NCBI GenBank assembly: GCA_947589215.1
Contig: CANQCL010000010.1
Coordinates: 1-64,000, forward strand
Origin: an uncultured Clostridia bacterium
Lineage (GTDB): Bacteria > Bacillota > Clostridia > Oscillospirales > Ruminococcaceae
Direction of reading: 5' to 3'
DNA: 64,000 nucleotides
Each line of letters opens with the position of its first letter. Within the stretch, counting starts at the first letter, position 1. Both the position numbers and the translations under genes were made by a program. The notes beneath the pieces are model-generated. The model worked only from the letters and a program-made list of their open reading frames with translations. It was not told where the DNA came from and did not search any database. Of the stretch, positions 1 to 9,414 are shown piece by piece.

Positions 1-195
1 ACCATAGTAGACGCAGAGCTTGATGAAACATCTGAAAATCCTGTACAAAACAAAATTGTTGCTGCGAAAGTCAAGGAACAAGACGAGACAATTAATTCAT
101 TGAAGGAAGATGTAGACAACCTATCCTTAAGCCTACAGCCGATGACTGATGAAGAAGTGAATCAGATGTTTGAAAGGGTTTTTTATGGTGATTAG
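1..195 (+). CDS. Phage tail fibre-like protein, C-terminal end (partial)
   Basis: The reading frame is open from the first base and stops at a TAG ending at 195, giving the last 64 residues of a longer protein. It contains ETSENPVQNKIVAAKV, a phrase that recurs in tail-fibre and baseplate-associated proteins of Firmicutes phages (family knowledge). The remainder is acidic and probably coiled-coil (KEQDETINSLKEDVDNL). The next tail-like gene starts three bases after the stop, so the two are co-transcribed late genes. The N-terminal part lies outside the window and the exact role is inferred. Confidence 0.7.
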   Translation, partial: TIVDAELDETSENPVQNKIVAAKVKEQDETINSLKEDVDNLSLSLQPMTDEEVNQMFERVFYGD

Positions 196-197
196 TT

Positions 198-839
198 ATG
201 TCAGTTGTAAGTAATGAAAACATAGAAGAATTATGGTCTCTTTTAAAGGCATATATAGACGAATACTTAGTATCAAAGAACAACTTACCAAGTCATGCGT
301 CTCCAAGTGCTACTTATGGTGTAGGCAACAGTTCTAATTATGGACATTTAAAATTGTCTGACAGTACAACAAGCACAAGCGGAGTATCAAGTGGCGTTGC
401 CGCTACACCGGCGGCAGTTAAAAGTGTAAAGGCAATTGCAGATGCGGCAAAAACGGCAGCGGATAATGCAGTGGCAGCGGGTAAATCAACCATTACTCAA
501 TACGCTTACGGTAAATTGCATTTTACTTCTGACGGAGGCTATGATACAGAAAATTCATATCGAGTTATTAATTTTGTTCCTAGTATAATAAAAGTTTATT
601 ATACAGGTACAAGTTCGGCTTCCGGCTCTGGTGCAACCCCTCAATTGTGTACAATTCTTACCCCTCCAGCTTCATACAATAGCTCTAGTTACACGAATGC
701 AACTACTACTTGGAGAGGAAATAAGCTGGTGAGTGGTTCTATAGCTCAAATATCTAAAGGTAAAACTTATTACTGGCAACCAATGGGGAACATTGGTTAT
801 TACATATATGAAATTATGGGATATAAAGAGGCTAATTAA
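198..839 (+). CDS. Phage tail fibre / receptor-binding-type protein
   Basis: 213 residues. An N-terminal helical stretch (residues 1-25) is followed by YGHLKLSDST and GVAATPAAVKSVKAIADAA at about residues 49-90, the typical repeat of phage tail-fibre shafts. The Ser/Thr/Gly/Tyr-rich C-terminal half is probably the beta-rich tip. The ATG follows the previous stop by two bases, so the pair form one operon, and a strong terminator follows directly, so this is the last gene of the late module. No lysis gene lies downstream; those would have to be further upstream or absent. Host target cannot be read from sequence. Confidence 0.72.
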   Translation: MSVVSNENIEELWSLLKAYIDEYLVSKNNLPSHASPSATYGVGNSSNYGHLKLSDSTTSTSGVSSGVAATPAAVKSVKAIADAAKTAADNAVAAGKSTITQYAYGKLHFTSDGGYDTENSYRVINFVPSIIKVYYTGTSSASGSGATPQLCTILTPPASYNSSSYTNATTTWRGNKLVSGSIAQISKGKTYYWQPMGNIGYYIYEIMGYKEAN

Positions 840-841
840 TT

Positions 842-875
842 AACCCGCTCGGCAGTGTTGTCGGGCGGGTTTTTG
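842..875 (+). terminator. Rho-independent terminator of the tail genes
   Basis: AACCCGCTCG (842-851) pairs with CGGGCGGGTT (862-871) with one G-T pair and is followed by a run of T. It starts three bases after the tail gene stop and closes the phage operon. Confidence 0.88.
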
Positions 876-1016
876 TATACACGAAATTTACACGTTTTTT
901 GCGATTTTGCACTTTTTTTGACCATTAAGCAAAATTATTTAACATTAGCAAATGCCTAAAATACGGGGTTCAAGCTAACAATCGATAAGGGAAAATAGGA
1001 AAGGATAGTGAATAAT

Positions 1017-1036
1017 AATTCTTGTTACTCCGACCA
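1017..1036 (+). other. tRNA-Pro 3'-end fragment, probable prophage attachment site
   Basis: The sequence reads as part of a T-loop (AATT), a T-stem 3' strand (CTTGT), an acceptor 3' strand (TACTCCG), discriminator A and CCA. An acceptor ending CTCCG-A-CCA is what is expected of tRNA-Pro, whose 5' end is CGGAGTA. No matching 5' half lies upstream. The bases right after CCA are the same element that follows the CCA of the intact tRNA-His at 34575, which supports reading this as a former tRNA 3' end. A phage attR next to tail genes is the natural explanation (inference). Confidence 0.62.
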
Positions 1037-1113
1037 CCGGCGAGCCGCCGGAGTCTGTTCGCGTTTCACATTTTGTGGAACGTGAATTTTTTATATCTCG
1101 CGTAGTGGTGCAT
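1037..1113 (+). repeat. Post-tRNA repeat, copy 1
   Basis: A 77-bp element starting with the imperfect palindrome CCGGCGAGCCGCCGG and ending in GTGGTGCAT. It matches 34576-34652 base for base except for a handful of substitutions. Both copies start directly after a tRNA CCA end. Confidence 0.8.
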
Positions 1114-1140
1114 TCTTTTTAATAAGTATTTATAACTATA

Positions 1141-1175
1141 AAACGGCTTAAACACAGTGTTTAAGCCGTTTTTTC
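1141..1175 (+). terminator. Terminator hairpin upstream of the adhesin locus
   Basis: AAACGGCTTAAACA pairs with TGTTTAAGCCGTTT and is followed by TTT. Nearly the same stem (CGGCTTAAAC/GTTTAAGCCG) recurs after the adhesin gene at 11005-11041, so the adhesin locus is bracketed by two copies. Confidence 0.85.
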
Positions 1176-1276
1176 CGTCTGGCACATCATCAAAATATCT
1201 TAATCCCGTATATCTTAATTATAAAAAATTAACAAAAAACCTTATATTATTAACTCGAATTTTATTGATTTTTTTG

Positions 1277-1305
1277 TTGATTAAAATTTTATAAAGTGAT
1301 ATAAT
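1277..1305 (+). promoter_or_regulatory. Promoter of the adhesin leader
   Basis: TTGATT (1277-1282) and TATAAT (1300-1305) are separated by 17 bp. Transcription should start near 1312, about 20 nt before a GGTGA ribosome-binding site and a leader ATG. Confidence 0.72.
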
Positions 1306-1334
1306 TTACTTACTAATCTATTTATGGTGATATT

Positions 1335-1520
1335 ATGATTTGTGCAAAATACTCAATCCCAATAAATGTAAGGGGGGGGGGGGCTGATAGCCCTACCTTT
1401 ATTTGCTGTACACAAAACATTTTATCACTACTACATAATATTATATGGGGCAGTATATCTCGTAGTGAATATACTGCTTTTTCTATGTGTAAGAATTGTA
1501 TAATTGTTAAAACAAAATAA
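1335..1520 (+). CDS. Possible leader peptide containing a 12-G tract
   Basis: A 61-codon frame with GGTGA four bases before the ATG and a good promoter just upstream. It resembles no family I recognise. A run of 12 G (1372-1383) lies inside it and encodes Arg-Gly-Gly-Gly. The terminator hairpin at 1450-1482 lies inside the coding frame, so ribosomes translating this frame would cover it before reaching the stop at 1518-1520. Changing the tract by one G switches frame: with 11 G the frame also stays open past the hairpin, while with 13 G a TGA follows the tract at once. A regulatory rather than a structural role is inferred; it may not be translated at all. Confidence 0.35.
   Translation: MICAKYSIPINVRGGGADSPTFICCTQNILSLLHNIIWGSISRSEYTAFSMCKNCIIVKTK
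1372..1383 (+). repeat. Homopolymer tract of 12 G
   Basis: Twelve consecutive G in an otherwise AT-rich leader. Tracts of this length are prone to slipped-strand length change. The tract also sits at the base of an imperfect hairpin (GGGCT/AGCCC, 1381-1393). Its exact length may be a sequencing artefact. Confidence 0.85.
1450..1482 (+). terminator. Terminator/attenuator in the adhesin leader
   Basis: GCAGTATAT (1450-1458) is perfectly complementary to ATATACTGC (1469-1477), followed by TTTTT. It lies between the promoter at 1277 and the adhesin start at 1645, so it should limit read-through unless disrupted. A second inverted repeat, CGCACAGTTT/AAACTGTGCG, occupies about 1539-1594. Confidence 0.78.
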
Positions 1521-1644
1521 TTTATCCCTTAATTTCTCCGCACAGTTTGGGGAGTTTTAAGCGGCAATGTTTTGCTGTGTTTAAACTGTGCGTAAATGGA
1601 ACAGTGAAAATGCTCCAAAAATTTCTTTCCAGGAGGAAACTACT

Positions 1645-4600
1645 ATGAAACATAATAAGAAGACAATAAAACTAAACAGAATAACAAACAAATTTATATC
1701 AGTATTTCTCAGCCTGTGTATGACTGCGTCTATGGTCAGCGGCACAGTCTTTGCAGCCGTTTCCGGTCCGACGGAGAAAATCGTGGACGGCACCCGTGTG
1801 GCTGACCCCAGCACTATGGACGATTATCAGAATCAGCTGTTGTCTATGGAAAGCGGCTCACGCTATGCAGGCAGAGTTTGGACAGATAAGAGCGTATTCG
1901 CTTATGATAAAAATGGCGAAAATAAGATAACATTGGATATGGCAACTGACGGCTATGACGGCAGTGTCGGCTATAATGCGGATTTTGCACATACATTTTC
2001 TGCGCTTGCAAGCTCGCAGGTGGTAAATGAATATCCGCCCAGCCCTATTGACCTTGTAATTGTATTCGATATGTCAGGCTCTATGGGACAGGATACGCGT
2101 TATGACATCGACTCAGGCAACAACGGTTACGTGAAAGCAAAAGACGGTAAATTTCCTGAAAACGGCGTGCCAATGGACGATCGTATAGAAAATTCGCGAA
2201 TCCAAAAGACGCTCGACGCCATAAATAATACCATCGACGGTCTGATGAAGCAGAACCCTCAGAACAGAGTGGCAGTGTGCGGATACGGTGCAAACGCTGT
2301 GGTTATTATGCCTCTTGCCCATTACAAGAGGGTAGACGATAAGCAGCCCTATCTTTCCGTCGGCGGTATGGAAACTCTTTATTACCCCGGAGATCTTAAA
2401 CTGGGTGAGGACAACGTATGGTATTGGCAGAACAACCGCGATACCTGTTACACTGTTGTGGCAAATGCGGAAATGAACACCTACACGGGTCCGCTGGACG
2501 ACAATTCAAGCGAGGCAAAAGAGTGGACAAAACATAATTTCACCGTCAGCAACAACATAAACAGCAACGACGTCAAGGCTTTCCCTGGCGTAGAGAAGCA
2601 GGATAAAGACGGTCTCGAGAAAAGCCAAGAATTTAAAACTAGCAGTGAAAGTATAGCCAATAACAAATGGAATCACGGTGATGCCAACCTTAAAAATGCT
2701 ATGGAAAACACCAAGCACCTTACAGCCGATGACTACGTGGGTTATTTCACCAATACTCAGGGCGGCATCTATCTCGCCTATAAGCAGTTGGCAGATTCGA
2801 CTGTCACCACCTACAGCGAGACACTCTCCACCGGCGTAATGTCCACCGTTGCGAGAATACCTGCTACGATAATCATGTCAGACGGCGGTGCTAACTTCGC
2901 CTTTAATGAAATGGGCAACGACCAAAAAGATTATACGGTAGACGACTGGAATAATCGCTATGCAGCAAAACGCGATAAATCGCCGATTGATGACCCTAAT
3001 GGTAATCTTGACGAATGGTATATGACCGACGACACTTGGGATAGCAGTGATAATGATGGTCATAATAAGGACCATTCGCACCGTCTTGGTAATCCCAGCA
3101 GCAACGTCGGTGACGAGTGGTACAATGTCTATCTGCCCGGAGACGACACGTTAGAGAAAGGGAAAGGGAAAGAAGGAGGAACGACAGAGGACGGTAACTG
3201 GGACGGTCTGCACGGTATATACAACACCGGTGCGGACTTCTATCAGGAAGGTACTCTTTCCACCGCGCCGAGCTGTTATAGTGCGGGCGTACTATACAAC
3301 AGCGACAACGACCGCGCAGGAACGGGTGGCACCGTAATGGAGGTACTGCTCACAGCCTCGTATATGAACAATGTGGTGAAGAAGCACTACGAGAACGGCT
3401 GGCATAAGAACAACGCCACAGCAGAAAGTATGAAAAACAACCTTTCTACTTATACCATGAATGTGGACACGAAGCACGTGCCGCAGTGGGGACGCTGGAG
3501 ACTGTTTCCGACCCTTGACCCGAAGGAATATGCCCTTGACGATATCGGCAAGTCCGACGATACCGGCTGGGGAAGCGAGACTTGGAATGAAACAAAAGAC
3601 AGTAAGCTCGGAGATTCGTATAATGGAGACTCATGGGGCAGTGAGGGTCAGGTGTACATTAAAGCTGGCGCATTCACGAAACTGAAAGAATCTTGGGATA
3701 AGTGGAAGAGTGGCGAAAAAACCGACTTTTCAATGGGAAATGGCATAAGGATAAATCTTAGTCGCCTTGAAAACGATAGCATCACCTATGATGCAGGCGG
3801 AGACGATGAAGTCACCGTAACAAACGACGACATCATAAATAATATCGCCTATAACGATAAATTCTACGACGTCGATTCTGAAAAGCTCGACGAAATCTTT
3901 GATGAGATTCTAACCATAATTTTAGGCAAAATCTTCGTCCCCGTCTCAGGCGACAACGACGCAGGAGTAGGCGACTCAATCACCTATCAAGACCCAATTG
4001 GTGAGTATATGGAGGTAAAGAACCAGTCTATCAAAGCCAAAACGCACAACGACGAGGAAAAGGGTCAAGACGCACAGAATTACGATATGTCCCTGCTTTT
4101 GTTCGGCAAGATGCACGGCATAGTACGCACAGGGATTTATGACTACCAGTGGAACGACAAGTGGATGAAAGCTCACAAAGGGACAGAGCAAGGCGAAAAG
4201 GCAATGCCAATGGGCTGGTATAAGGGTGAAGATGCAGCGTCAGCAGAGTTTGCGGCAAATCCTGACGGCAGTGCTGCAAGTTTGCCAAGCGGTTGCAGTA
4301 CCGCCGAAGAAGCATGGGGAAATGGTTGGGTGTACCGATTGGATTTTAAGACCTTTACTTCCTATGTTCCTATCGTAGACACACCTGACACACCTGATGA
4401 GCTTTCTCAGCAGGCGAAGAACACAAAATATACCCTATACCGTTTTGCGGGTACAGCCGCAGAGCGAAATGAGTTATATATAAATCCCATTTACGGTGAA
4501 AAAGTGCCTGAAGCGGCGCAAAAAGCGTTTGATGAAAAATGTGAAAGAGACGCCGAAGGGAATATTATATCATACCCTGAGGGTAATGGTACATACGCTG

Positions 4601-7600
4601 AATATGACGGAGTATACCGTCTGTCTGATATTCGTGTATGGTTAGAGGATACAGGCGACTTCGTGGATCAAGATGGAGCAATCACCCCAAACAGCGGTTA
4701 CGAACGGTCGCTGTACCTGAATATCCCTGCGGCGGCAGTACCTACCCAGCTGGCAGAGATAACTCTTGGCAAGGATGGAGTGCTGTCTTACGAGACAAAT
4801 CTCGGCTCAGACCATAAGGACGCAAAGAAGGACGAGGACGGTAATGGCACATCATATGAGGAATATTGTGCGCAGTCAACTCCGTTTCGTTTGTTCTACG
4901 CTGTAGGTCTTGAGGAGGATCTGATACTGAGAGACAGCAGCGGCAATCAGGTAGGCGTAGATTTCAACGCCATCTCTGCAGAGTATATTTCCGCTCACAC
5001 GGTTGCCGGTCAAGACTATGTATATTTTATTTCAAACTTCTATTCCAATACCACCTACAACGACTATGTGACGGATACGGCGACAGCCCGCACTCGAGGC
5101 GATCCTACCGTGACATTCTCCCCAAGCTCAGATAACCGATATTATGTGTTCCAGAAGCCTCTGCCCCTATATGCCCACGCTTACCGTGTGGAGGGCGAAA
5201 ACCTTAAAGCAGTTGACAGGGCAGACGGGGAGTCATGGAGCAAAGAGGAAAACCAGACCGGCGGCAACGGAAAAACCACATGGGAAACTGTTGGCGGCGC
5301 AGTCCAACAGCCCGGCTCATGGAGCGGCGGACAGTTCATGGGCGTGTATAAAAGCCAAGATGATTTTCAAAAGAAGATAAAAGAGGCAACAGCCAGCGGA
5401 GGCAATACCATCACCGACGACCACAATACCAAATACGAGGTAGCAGAGAACGGCGTCGTGTTCCTGGAGCAGGACCTGATGGAACATGTGACCTCTGACG
5501 GCAGCGGCTACACTAAGGGCTCCGTCTCATTCTCGTCCGACGACTATTTCTTCATATTGGTGGAATACTATCTGCCTGATGAGAACAGCGTTGGGCAAGA
5601 TGATAAGGGCAATGAAGTGTCGGGAACATATGGCGGTAAGATGGTGCAGAGGGTCGTGTCCCGAAGGGGAAGCGAGTTCGGCTCCGGCTTTGCCTCAGAC
5701 CAGATCGACAACGGCGATATGCTGTGCTGGACGGATATGGGTACGGGAATTGGTATGACGCTTGAGTATTACTCACACAGTACCACAGGCGACGATACTC
5801 GAGGCGAGCCTACATATGAGAAGCTGTTTTCCAAAAATGAAACAGCTCTGAGAAATTATCTGAAGAATGAATGTGGTTTAAGGGATACGACTATTGATGA
5901 AGAAACAAAGAGTCCGCTTGATGAAGCAGTTGAATACTATAAAGGTATTCAAGAAAAATATCATGATATTCTAATGCTTGCTGACAGTGATAAAGACGGT
6001 AAAGTAAGTGAGGAAGAGTACAAAAGCTACTTCCGGTTCGCAGTGGCTGCTCGTCCGGGCGGCATACGCTCCGGCGATATGTCTAACAACCGTCACGCGA
6101 AGACAGATAACAAGACTTCTACAGCAAATAACTACTATGTACCCACAGTGTCCGACGACTCCGGCACTGACAACAATGTGATCCTGGACACCTACCTGGG
6201 CAACAATGGGCGCCTTGAGATCGCCAACCAGATGCTCCATGTGACCAAGATGCTGAAAGCCCCAGAGGGCTTCACGCTGACGGAGGATCAGTTGAATAAG
6301 GAGTTCAACTATCAGCTCTTTGTTCAGGGTGTAACTGGCACTCGCACCGCCGTCCGTACCCTGTACAACGAGTACAGTGATACATGGGAGCGCCGTTTGG
6401 CTTACATAGACGTGCTTACGGATAACAGCGAACTTCTGCTGGATAACAACGATAACCGAGCCTTGTTCGATTTGGGCGATGGCAATACCGCCAGGCTGGT
6501 GGTGCAGGGCGAGAGCGGACTGTGCTACGCAGACGATGACGGTGAGCCTACAGATAAAACTTGCACGAAGACCGAGAACGAACTCTATTACCTCTATCTG
6601 CCCTCCAACAACGATGCAGCAGCGGGATCTGGTACTTCGGTACGCCGACTATATCAGGATTCTGAGTATAGCGGTGAAGATAAGGTAGAAGATGAAGCTC
6701 TTGACAAAAATGGCAGAACCACCTTCTTTGCTGAGGGTCAACGGGAGGAGACAGGTTCAGAGCCGGGCGCGGAAAACCGCGACAGCTACCGCAAGGCGAC
6801 AGCAGACGGTACACGTCCTGCCGGTACCAGGAGCTACTGGGCACTGGACGCAGAGCTTATCTCTGTCAGCGAGGTGAAGGAAGCCGAAGGAGAAAGCAAC
6901 GGTGTGATGTTGGATGCTGTTAAGCTATGGAACCACGATGGTGCCATAGATAAAGAGAATAATCACCAGAAGTTGAGCTATTACACATTCATCATAAGGA
7001 AACCGAACGATAAAACGAGTTTGAGTGATTTCTCCTCTCCATTCAAGACCCGCACTCTGTACATGACAACGACGCTGACTTTCGGCGTCAATAACAACAA
7101 GAATGACGGCAGCGCAGAGAACGGGACGCTGAGTGCTGACGACCTCTACGACCAGATCATCCCCAACGGGGACCGCCCGGATCTATTCGGTAATCTGGAT
7201 AATGAGACAATTGCGAAAAGCACAGCGGAGTTCACTCTGCAGCACGGCGAGGGTCTGCTGGTGACGGGTCTGGACAATAAGATCACTTACCGCTTTACGG
7301 AGAAGCTCAGCGAGGAGGACGTGGCAGCAGGGTACAAGCTGCAGGAGATCTCTCACATTCAGCAGCGCGGTTCTGACAGTATCTACCGTCTTGGAAAACA
7401 GGAGATCCCTGTTTATTCTCACGAGAATGCAACCTATGGTAATTACTATCCCAAAGGATTTGAAAACAATAAGACTGAGGGGGGTCTGACTTGGGCAGTG
7501 GACCAGAGCGGGCAATCAAACCTCGATGCTTATCGGCATCTCGAACCCTTCTACCATACCAATGCCGTTATGTGGGAGTACTATGCCGCTGCGGATTCCA

Positions 7601-9414
7601 CCGGCAACCACCATCAGACGGTGGGTACTCCTCAAGAAGATAAAGAAAAATCAAGCTTCTACTTATGGTACGGAAATGAGAACAAGGTACAAGACGGCGT
7701 GACTGATATTGTAGAAGACAACCCAAACTGTGCAAAATGCGATGAGAAGCTGCCGGACGATTCTATCCGCCACTATATGTACCGGAATGGTGAGCTTGTC
7801 GATCCGCACTATGAGGGCGAGGCATCAAGTTTCCTACGGAGCATGTCCCGTTGTCTTGTCAGCCCTACGGTCCACTTTGCCATGAAAGGCGAGAACCAGG
7901 AATATGCGAATAAGGCTCTGCCAGTGACGCAACCCTTTACCGATTACACCGGAGTTTACTCTGTATTCGGCGACACAGGCTGGTTCGAGGAGCAGGTCCA
8001 TTATACGAATACCTACAGTGTAGAACCGACAGAGTATGCACCGCAAGTTAATAAAACTGTAAGAGGAAATGCGCCAAGTGATGAGACCTTTACATTTAAC
8101 ATTAAGGCAAGCGCAGACAATCCTGACGGAGCAGTTCTGCCGACAGATACAACAGCAACTGTCAAGGGAGCAGGAACTGCAAGCTTTGGAAATATTACAT
8201 TCAGCAAGGTAGGAACTTACAAATTTGAGATAAGAGAAACAGCAGGAGAAAGCTTAGGCTGCACTTATGATGATAGTGTATGGACATTGACTGTGGTAGT
8301 TGAAAATGTAGATTCGGCTTTGGCGGTAACAAGTCATACCTACACAAAGGCAGACGGAACAGCAAGCAGTGATAATGCTGAATTTGAGAACGTTTATGTC
8401 ATTCCTACAGAGTATGCGCCAAAGGTAAAAAAGACAGTAAAAGGAGATACTCCAAGCGATAAGACGTTCACCTTTAACATTACCGCAAGCGAGGAAAATC
8501 CTGACGGAGCAATCCTACCAGAAGATAAGACAGCAACGGTAACAGGAGCAGGCACAGCAAGCTTTGGAAATATTACATTCAGCAAGGCGGGAACGTATAA
8601 CTTTGAAATAAAAGAAACAAAGGGAAAAGACACAGGATATACCTATGATGAAAGCATATGGACGCTTACAGTTGTAGTTGTAGATAATGATTCACAGCTT
8701 GAGGTGCAAAGTTATAGCTATACAAAGGCAGACGGAACAAAAAGTAATGACGGTGCAGAGTTTACTAACACATACAGCGTAGAACCGACAGAGTTTACAC
8801 CAAAGGTAAGCAAGACAGTAAAAGGAGATACTCCAAGCGATAAAACCTTTACCTTTAACATTACTGCAAGCGAGGAAAATCCTGAGAACGGAGCAATCCT
8901 ACCAGAAGATAAGACGGCAACGGTAACAGGAGCAGGCACAGCAAGCTTTGGAAATATTACATTCAGCAAGACAGGGACATATAACTTTGAGATAAAAGAA
9001 ACAAAGTTAGAAGAAGCAGGTTATACGTATGATGAAAGCGTATGGACGCTTACAGTAGTAGTTGTTGATAATGAATCACAGCTTGAGGTGCAAAGCTATA
9101 GCTATACAAAGGCAGACGGAACAACAAGCAATGACGGAGCAGAGTTTACTAACACCTATAATGTAAATTCAACAGAGTTTACACCAAAGGTAAACAAGAC
9201 AGTAAAAGGCGATACTCCAAGCGATAAGACGTTTACCTTTAACATTACTGCAAGCGAAGATAATCCTAACGGAGCAAGTCTGCCGACAGATACTTCTGCG
9301 ACAGTAACAGGTTCAGGAAGCACAAACTTTGGCAATATTAAATTTACTAAGACAGGAACGTATAACTTTGAAATCAAAGAGGAGCAGGGTAAATGCACCC
9401 GGTTACAGCTATGA
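1645..9414 (+). CDS. Giant VWA / pilin-repeat surface adhesin, N-terminal part (frameshifted)
   Basis: The ATG at 1645 follows AGGAGG (1631-1636) and begins a typical signal peptide (basic start, hydrophobic core, AxA-like cleavage near VFAAVSG). A von Willebrand factor A domain follows, with the metal-site motif DMSGS at residues 142-146 and MSDGG near 413. An EF-hand-like loop (DSDKDGKVSEEE) is near residue 1447. From about nt 8025 the protein consists of ~125-residue pilin isopeptide-linkage (FctA/Spy0128-like) repeats. The frame ends at 9414 inside the fourth repeat because of one extra A in 9391-9393; without it the protein would be about 3,106 residues, running to 10966. Likely a wall-anchored adhesin or pilus-tip protein. 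The 5' two thirds use more G/C-rich codons than the neighbouring genes, hinting at separate ancestry. Confidence 0.85.
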   Translation: MKHNKKTIKLNRITNKFISVFLSLCMTASMVSGTVFAAVSGPTEKIVDGTRVADPSTMDDYQNQLLSMESGSRYAGRVWTDKSVFAYDKNGENKITLDMATDGYDGSVGYNADFAHTFSALASSQVVNEYPPSPIDLVIVFDMSGSMGQDTRYDIDSGNNGYVKAKDGKFPENGVPMDDRIENSRIQKTLDAINNTIDGLMKQNPQNRVAVCGYGANAVVIMPLAHYKRVDDKQPYLSVGGMETLYYPGDLKLGEDNVWYWQNNRDTCYTVVANAEMNTYTGPLDDNSSEAKEWTKHNFTVSNNINSNDVKAFPGVEKQDKDGLEKSQEFKTSSESIANNKWNHGDANLKNAMENTKHLTADDYVGYFTNTQGGIYLAYKQLADSTVTTYSETLSTGVMSTVARIPATIIMSDGGANFAFNEMGNDQKDYTVDDWNNRYAAKRDKSPIDDPNGNLDEWYMTDDTWDSSDNDGHNKDHSHRLGNPSSNVGDEWYNVYLPGDDTLEKGKGKEGGTTEDGNWDGLHGIYNTGADFYQEGTLSTAPSCYSAGVLYNSDNDRAGTGGTVMEVLLTASYMNNVVKKHYENGWHKNNATAESMKNNLSTYTMNVDTKHVPQWGRWRLFPTLDPKEYALDDIGKSDDTGWGSETWNETKDSKLGDSYNGDSWGSEGQVYIKAGAFTKLKESWDKWKSGEKTDFSMGNGIRINLSRLENDSITYDAGGDDEVTVTNDDIINNIAYNDKFYDVDSEKLDEIFDEILTIILGKIFVPVSGDNDAGVGDSITYQDPIGEYMEVKNQSIKAKTHNDEEKGQDAQNYDMSLLLFGKMHGIVRTGIYDYQWNDKWMKAHKGTEQGEKAMPMGWYKGEDAASAEFAANPDGSAASLPSGCSTAEEAWGNGWVYRLDFKTFTSYVPIVDTPDTPDELSQQAKNTKYTLYRFAGTAAERNELYINPIYGEKVPEAAQKAFDEKCERDAEGNIISYPEGNGTYAEYDGVYRLSDIRVWLEDTGDFVDQDGAITPNSGYERSLYLNIPAAAVPTQLAEITLGKDGVLSYETNLGSDHKDAKKDEDGNGTSYEEYCAQSTPFRLFYAVGLEEDLILRDSSGNQVGVDFNAISAEYISAHTVAGQDYVYFISNFYSNTTYNDYVTDTATARTRGDPTVTFSPSSDNRYYVFQKPLPLYAHAYRVEGENLKAVDRADGESWSKEENQTGGNGKTTWETVGGAVQQPGSWSGGQFMGVYKSQDDFQKKIKEATASGGNTITDDHNTKYEVAENGVVFLEQDLMEHVTSDGSGYTKGSVSFSSDDYFFILVEYYLPDENSVGQDDKGNEVSGTYGGKMVQRVVSRRGSEFGSGFASDQIDNGDMLCWTDMGTGIGMTLEYYSHSTTGDDTRGEPTYEKLFSKNETALRNYLKNECGLRDTTIDEETKSPLDEAVEYYKGIQEKYHDILMLADSDKDGKVSEEEYKSYFRFAVAARPGGIRSGDMSNNRHAKTDNKTSTANNYYVPTVSDDSGTDNNVILDTYLGNNGRLEIANQMLHVTKMLKAPEGFTLTEDQLNKEFNYQLFVQGVTGTRTAVRTLYNEYSDTWERRLAYIDVLTDNSELLLDNNDNRALFDLGDGNTARLVVQGESGLCYADDDGEPTDKTCTKTENELYYLYLPSNNDAAAGSGTSVRRLYQDSEYSGEDKVEDEALDKNGRTTFFAEGQREETGSEPGAENRDSYRKATADGTRPAGTRSYWALDAELISVSEVKEAEGESNGVMLDAVKLWNHDGAIDKENNHQKLSYYTFIIRKPNDKTSLSDFSSPFKTRTLYMTTTLTFGVNNNKNDGSAENGTLSADDLYDQIIPNGDRPDLFGNLDNETIAKSTAEFTLQHGEGLLVTGLDNKITYRFTEKLSEEDVAAGYKLQEISHIQQRGSDSIYRLGKQEIPVYSHENATYGNYYPKGFENNKTEGGLTWAVDQSGQSNLDAYRHLEPFYHTNAVMWEYYAAADSTGNHHQTVGTPQEDKEKSSFYLWYGNENKVQDGVTDIVEDNPNCAKCDEKLPDDSIRHYMYRNGELVDPHYEGEASSFLRSMSRCLVSPTVHFAMKGENQEYANKALPVTQPFTDYTGVYSVFGDTGWFEEQVHYTNTYSVEPTEYAPQVNKTVRGNAPSDETFTFNIKASADNPDGAVLPTDTTATVKGAGTASFGNITFSKVGTYKFEIRETAGESLGCTYDDSVWTLTVVVENVDSALAVTSHTYTKADGTASSDNAEFENVYVIPTEYAPKVKKTVKGDTPSDKTFTFNITASEENPDGAILPEDKTATVTGAGTASFGNITFSKAGTYNFEIKETKGKDTGYTYDESIWTLTVVVVDNDSQLEVQSYSYTKADGTKSNDGAEFTNTYSVEPTEFTPKVSKTVKGDTPSDKTFTFNITASEENPENGAILPEDKTATVTGAGTASFGNITFSKTGTYNFEIKETKLEEAGYTYDESVWTLTVVVVDNESQLEVQSYSYTKADGTTSNDGAEFTNTYNVNSTEFTPKVNKTVKGDTPSDKTFTFNITASEDNPNGASLPTDTSATVTGSGSTNFGNIKFTKTGTYNFEIKEEQGKCTRLQL

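Noticed and set aside
9385-9400. Programmed ribosomal frameshift in the adhesin
   Set aside because: The site GGTAAATGC has no slippery heptamer, and a clean +1 insertion relative to the sister repeats explains it. Mutation or sequencing error is more likely.
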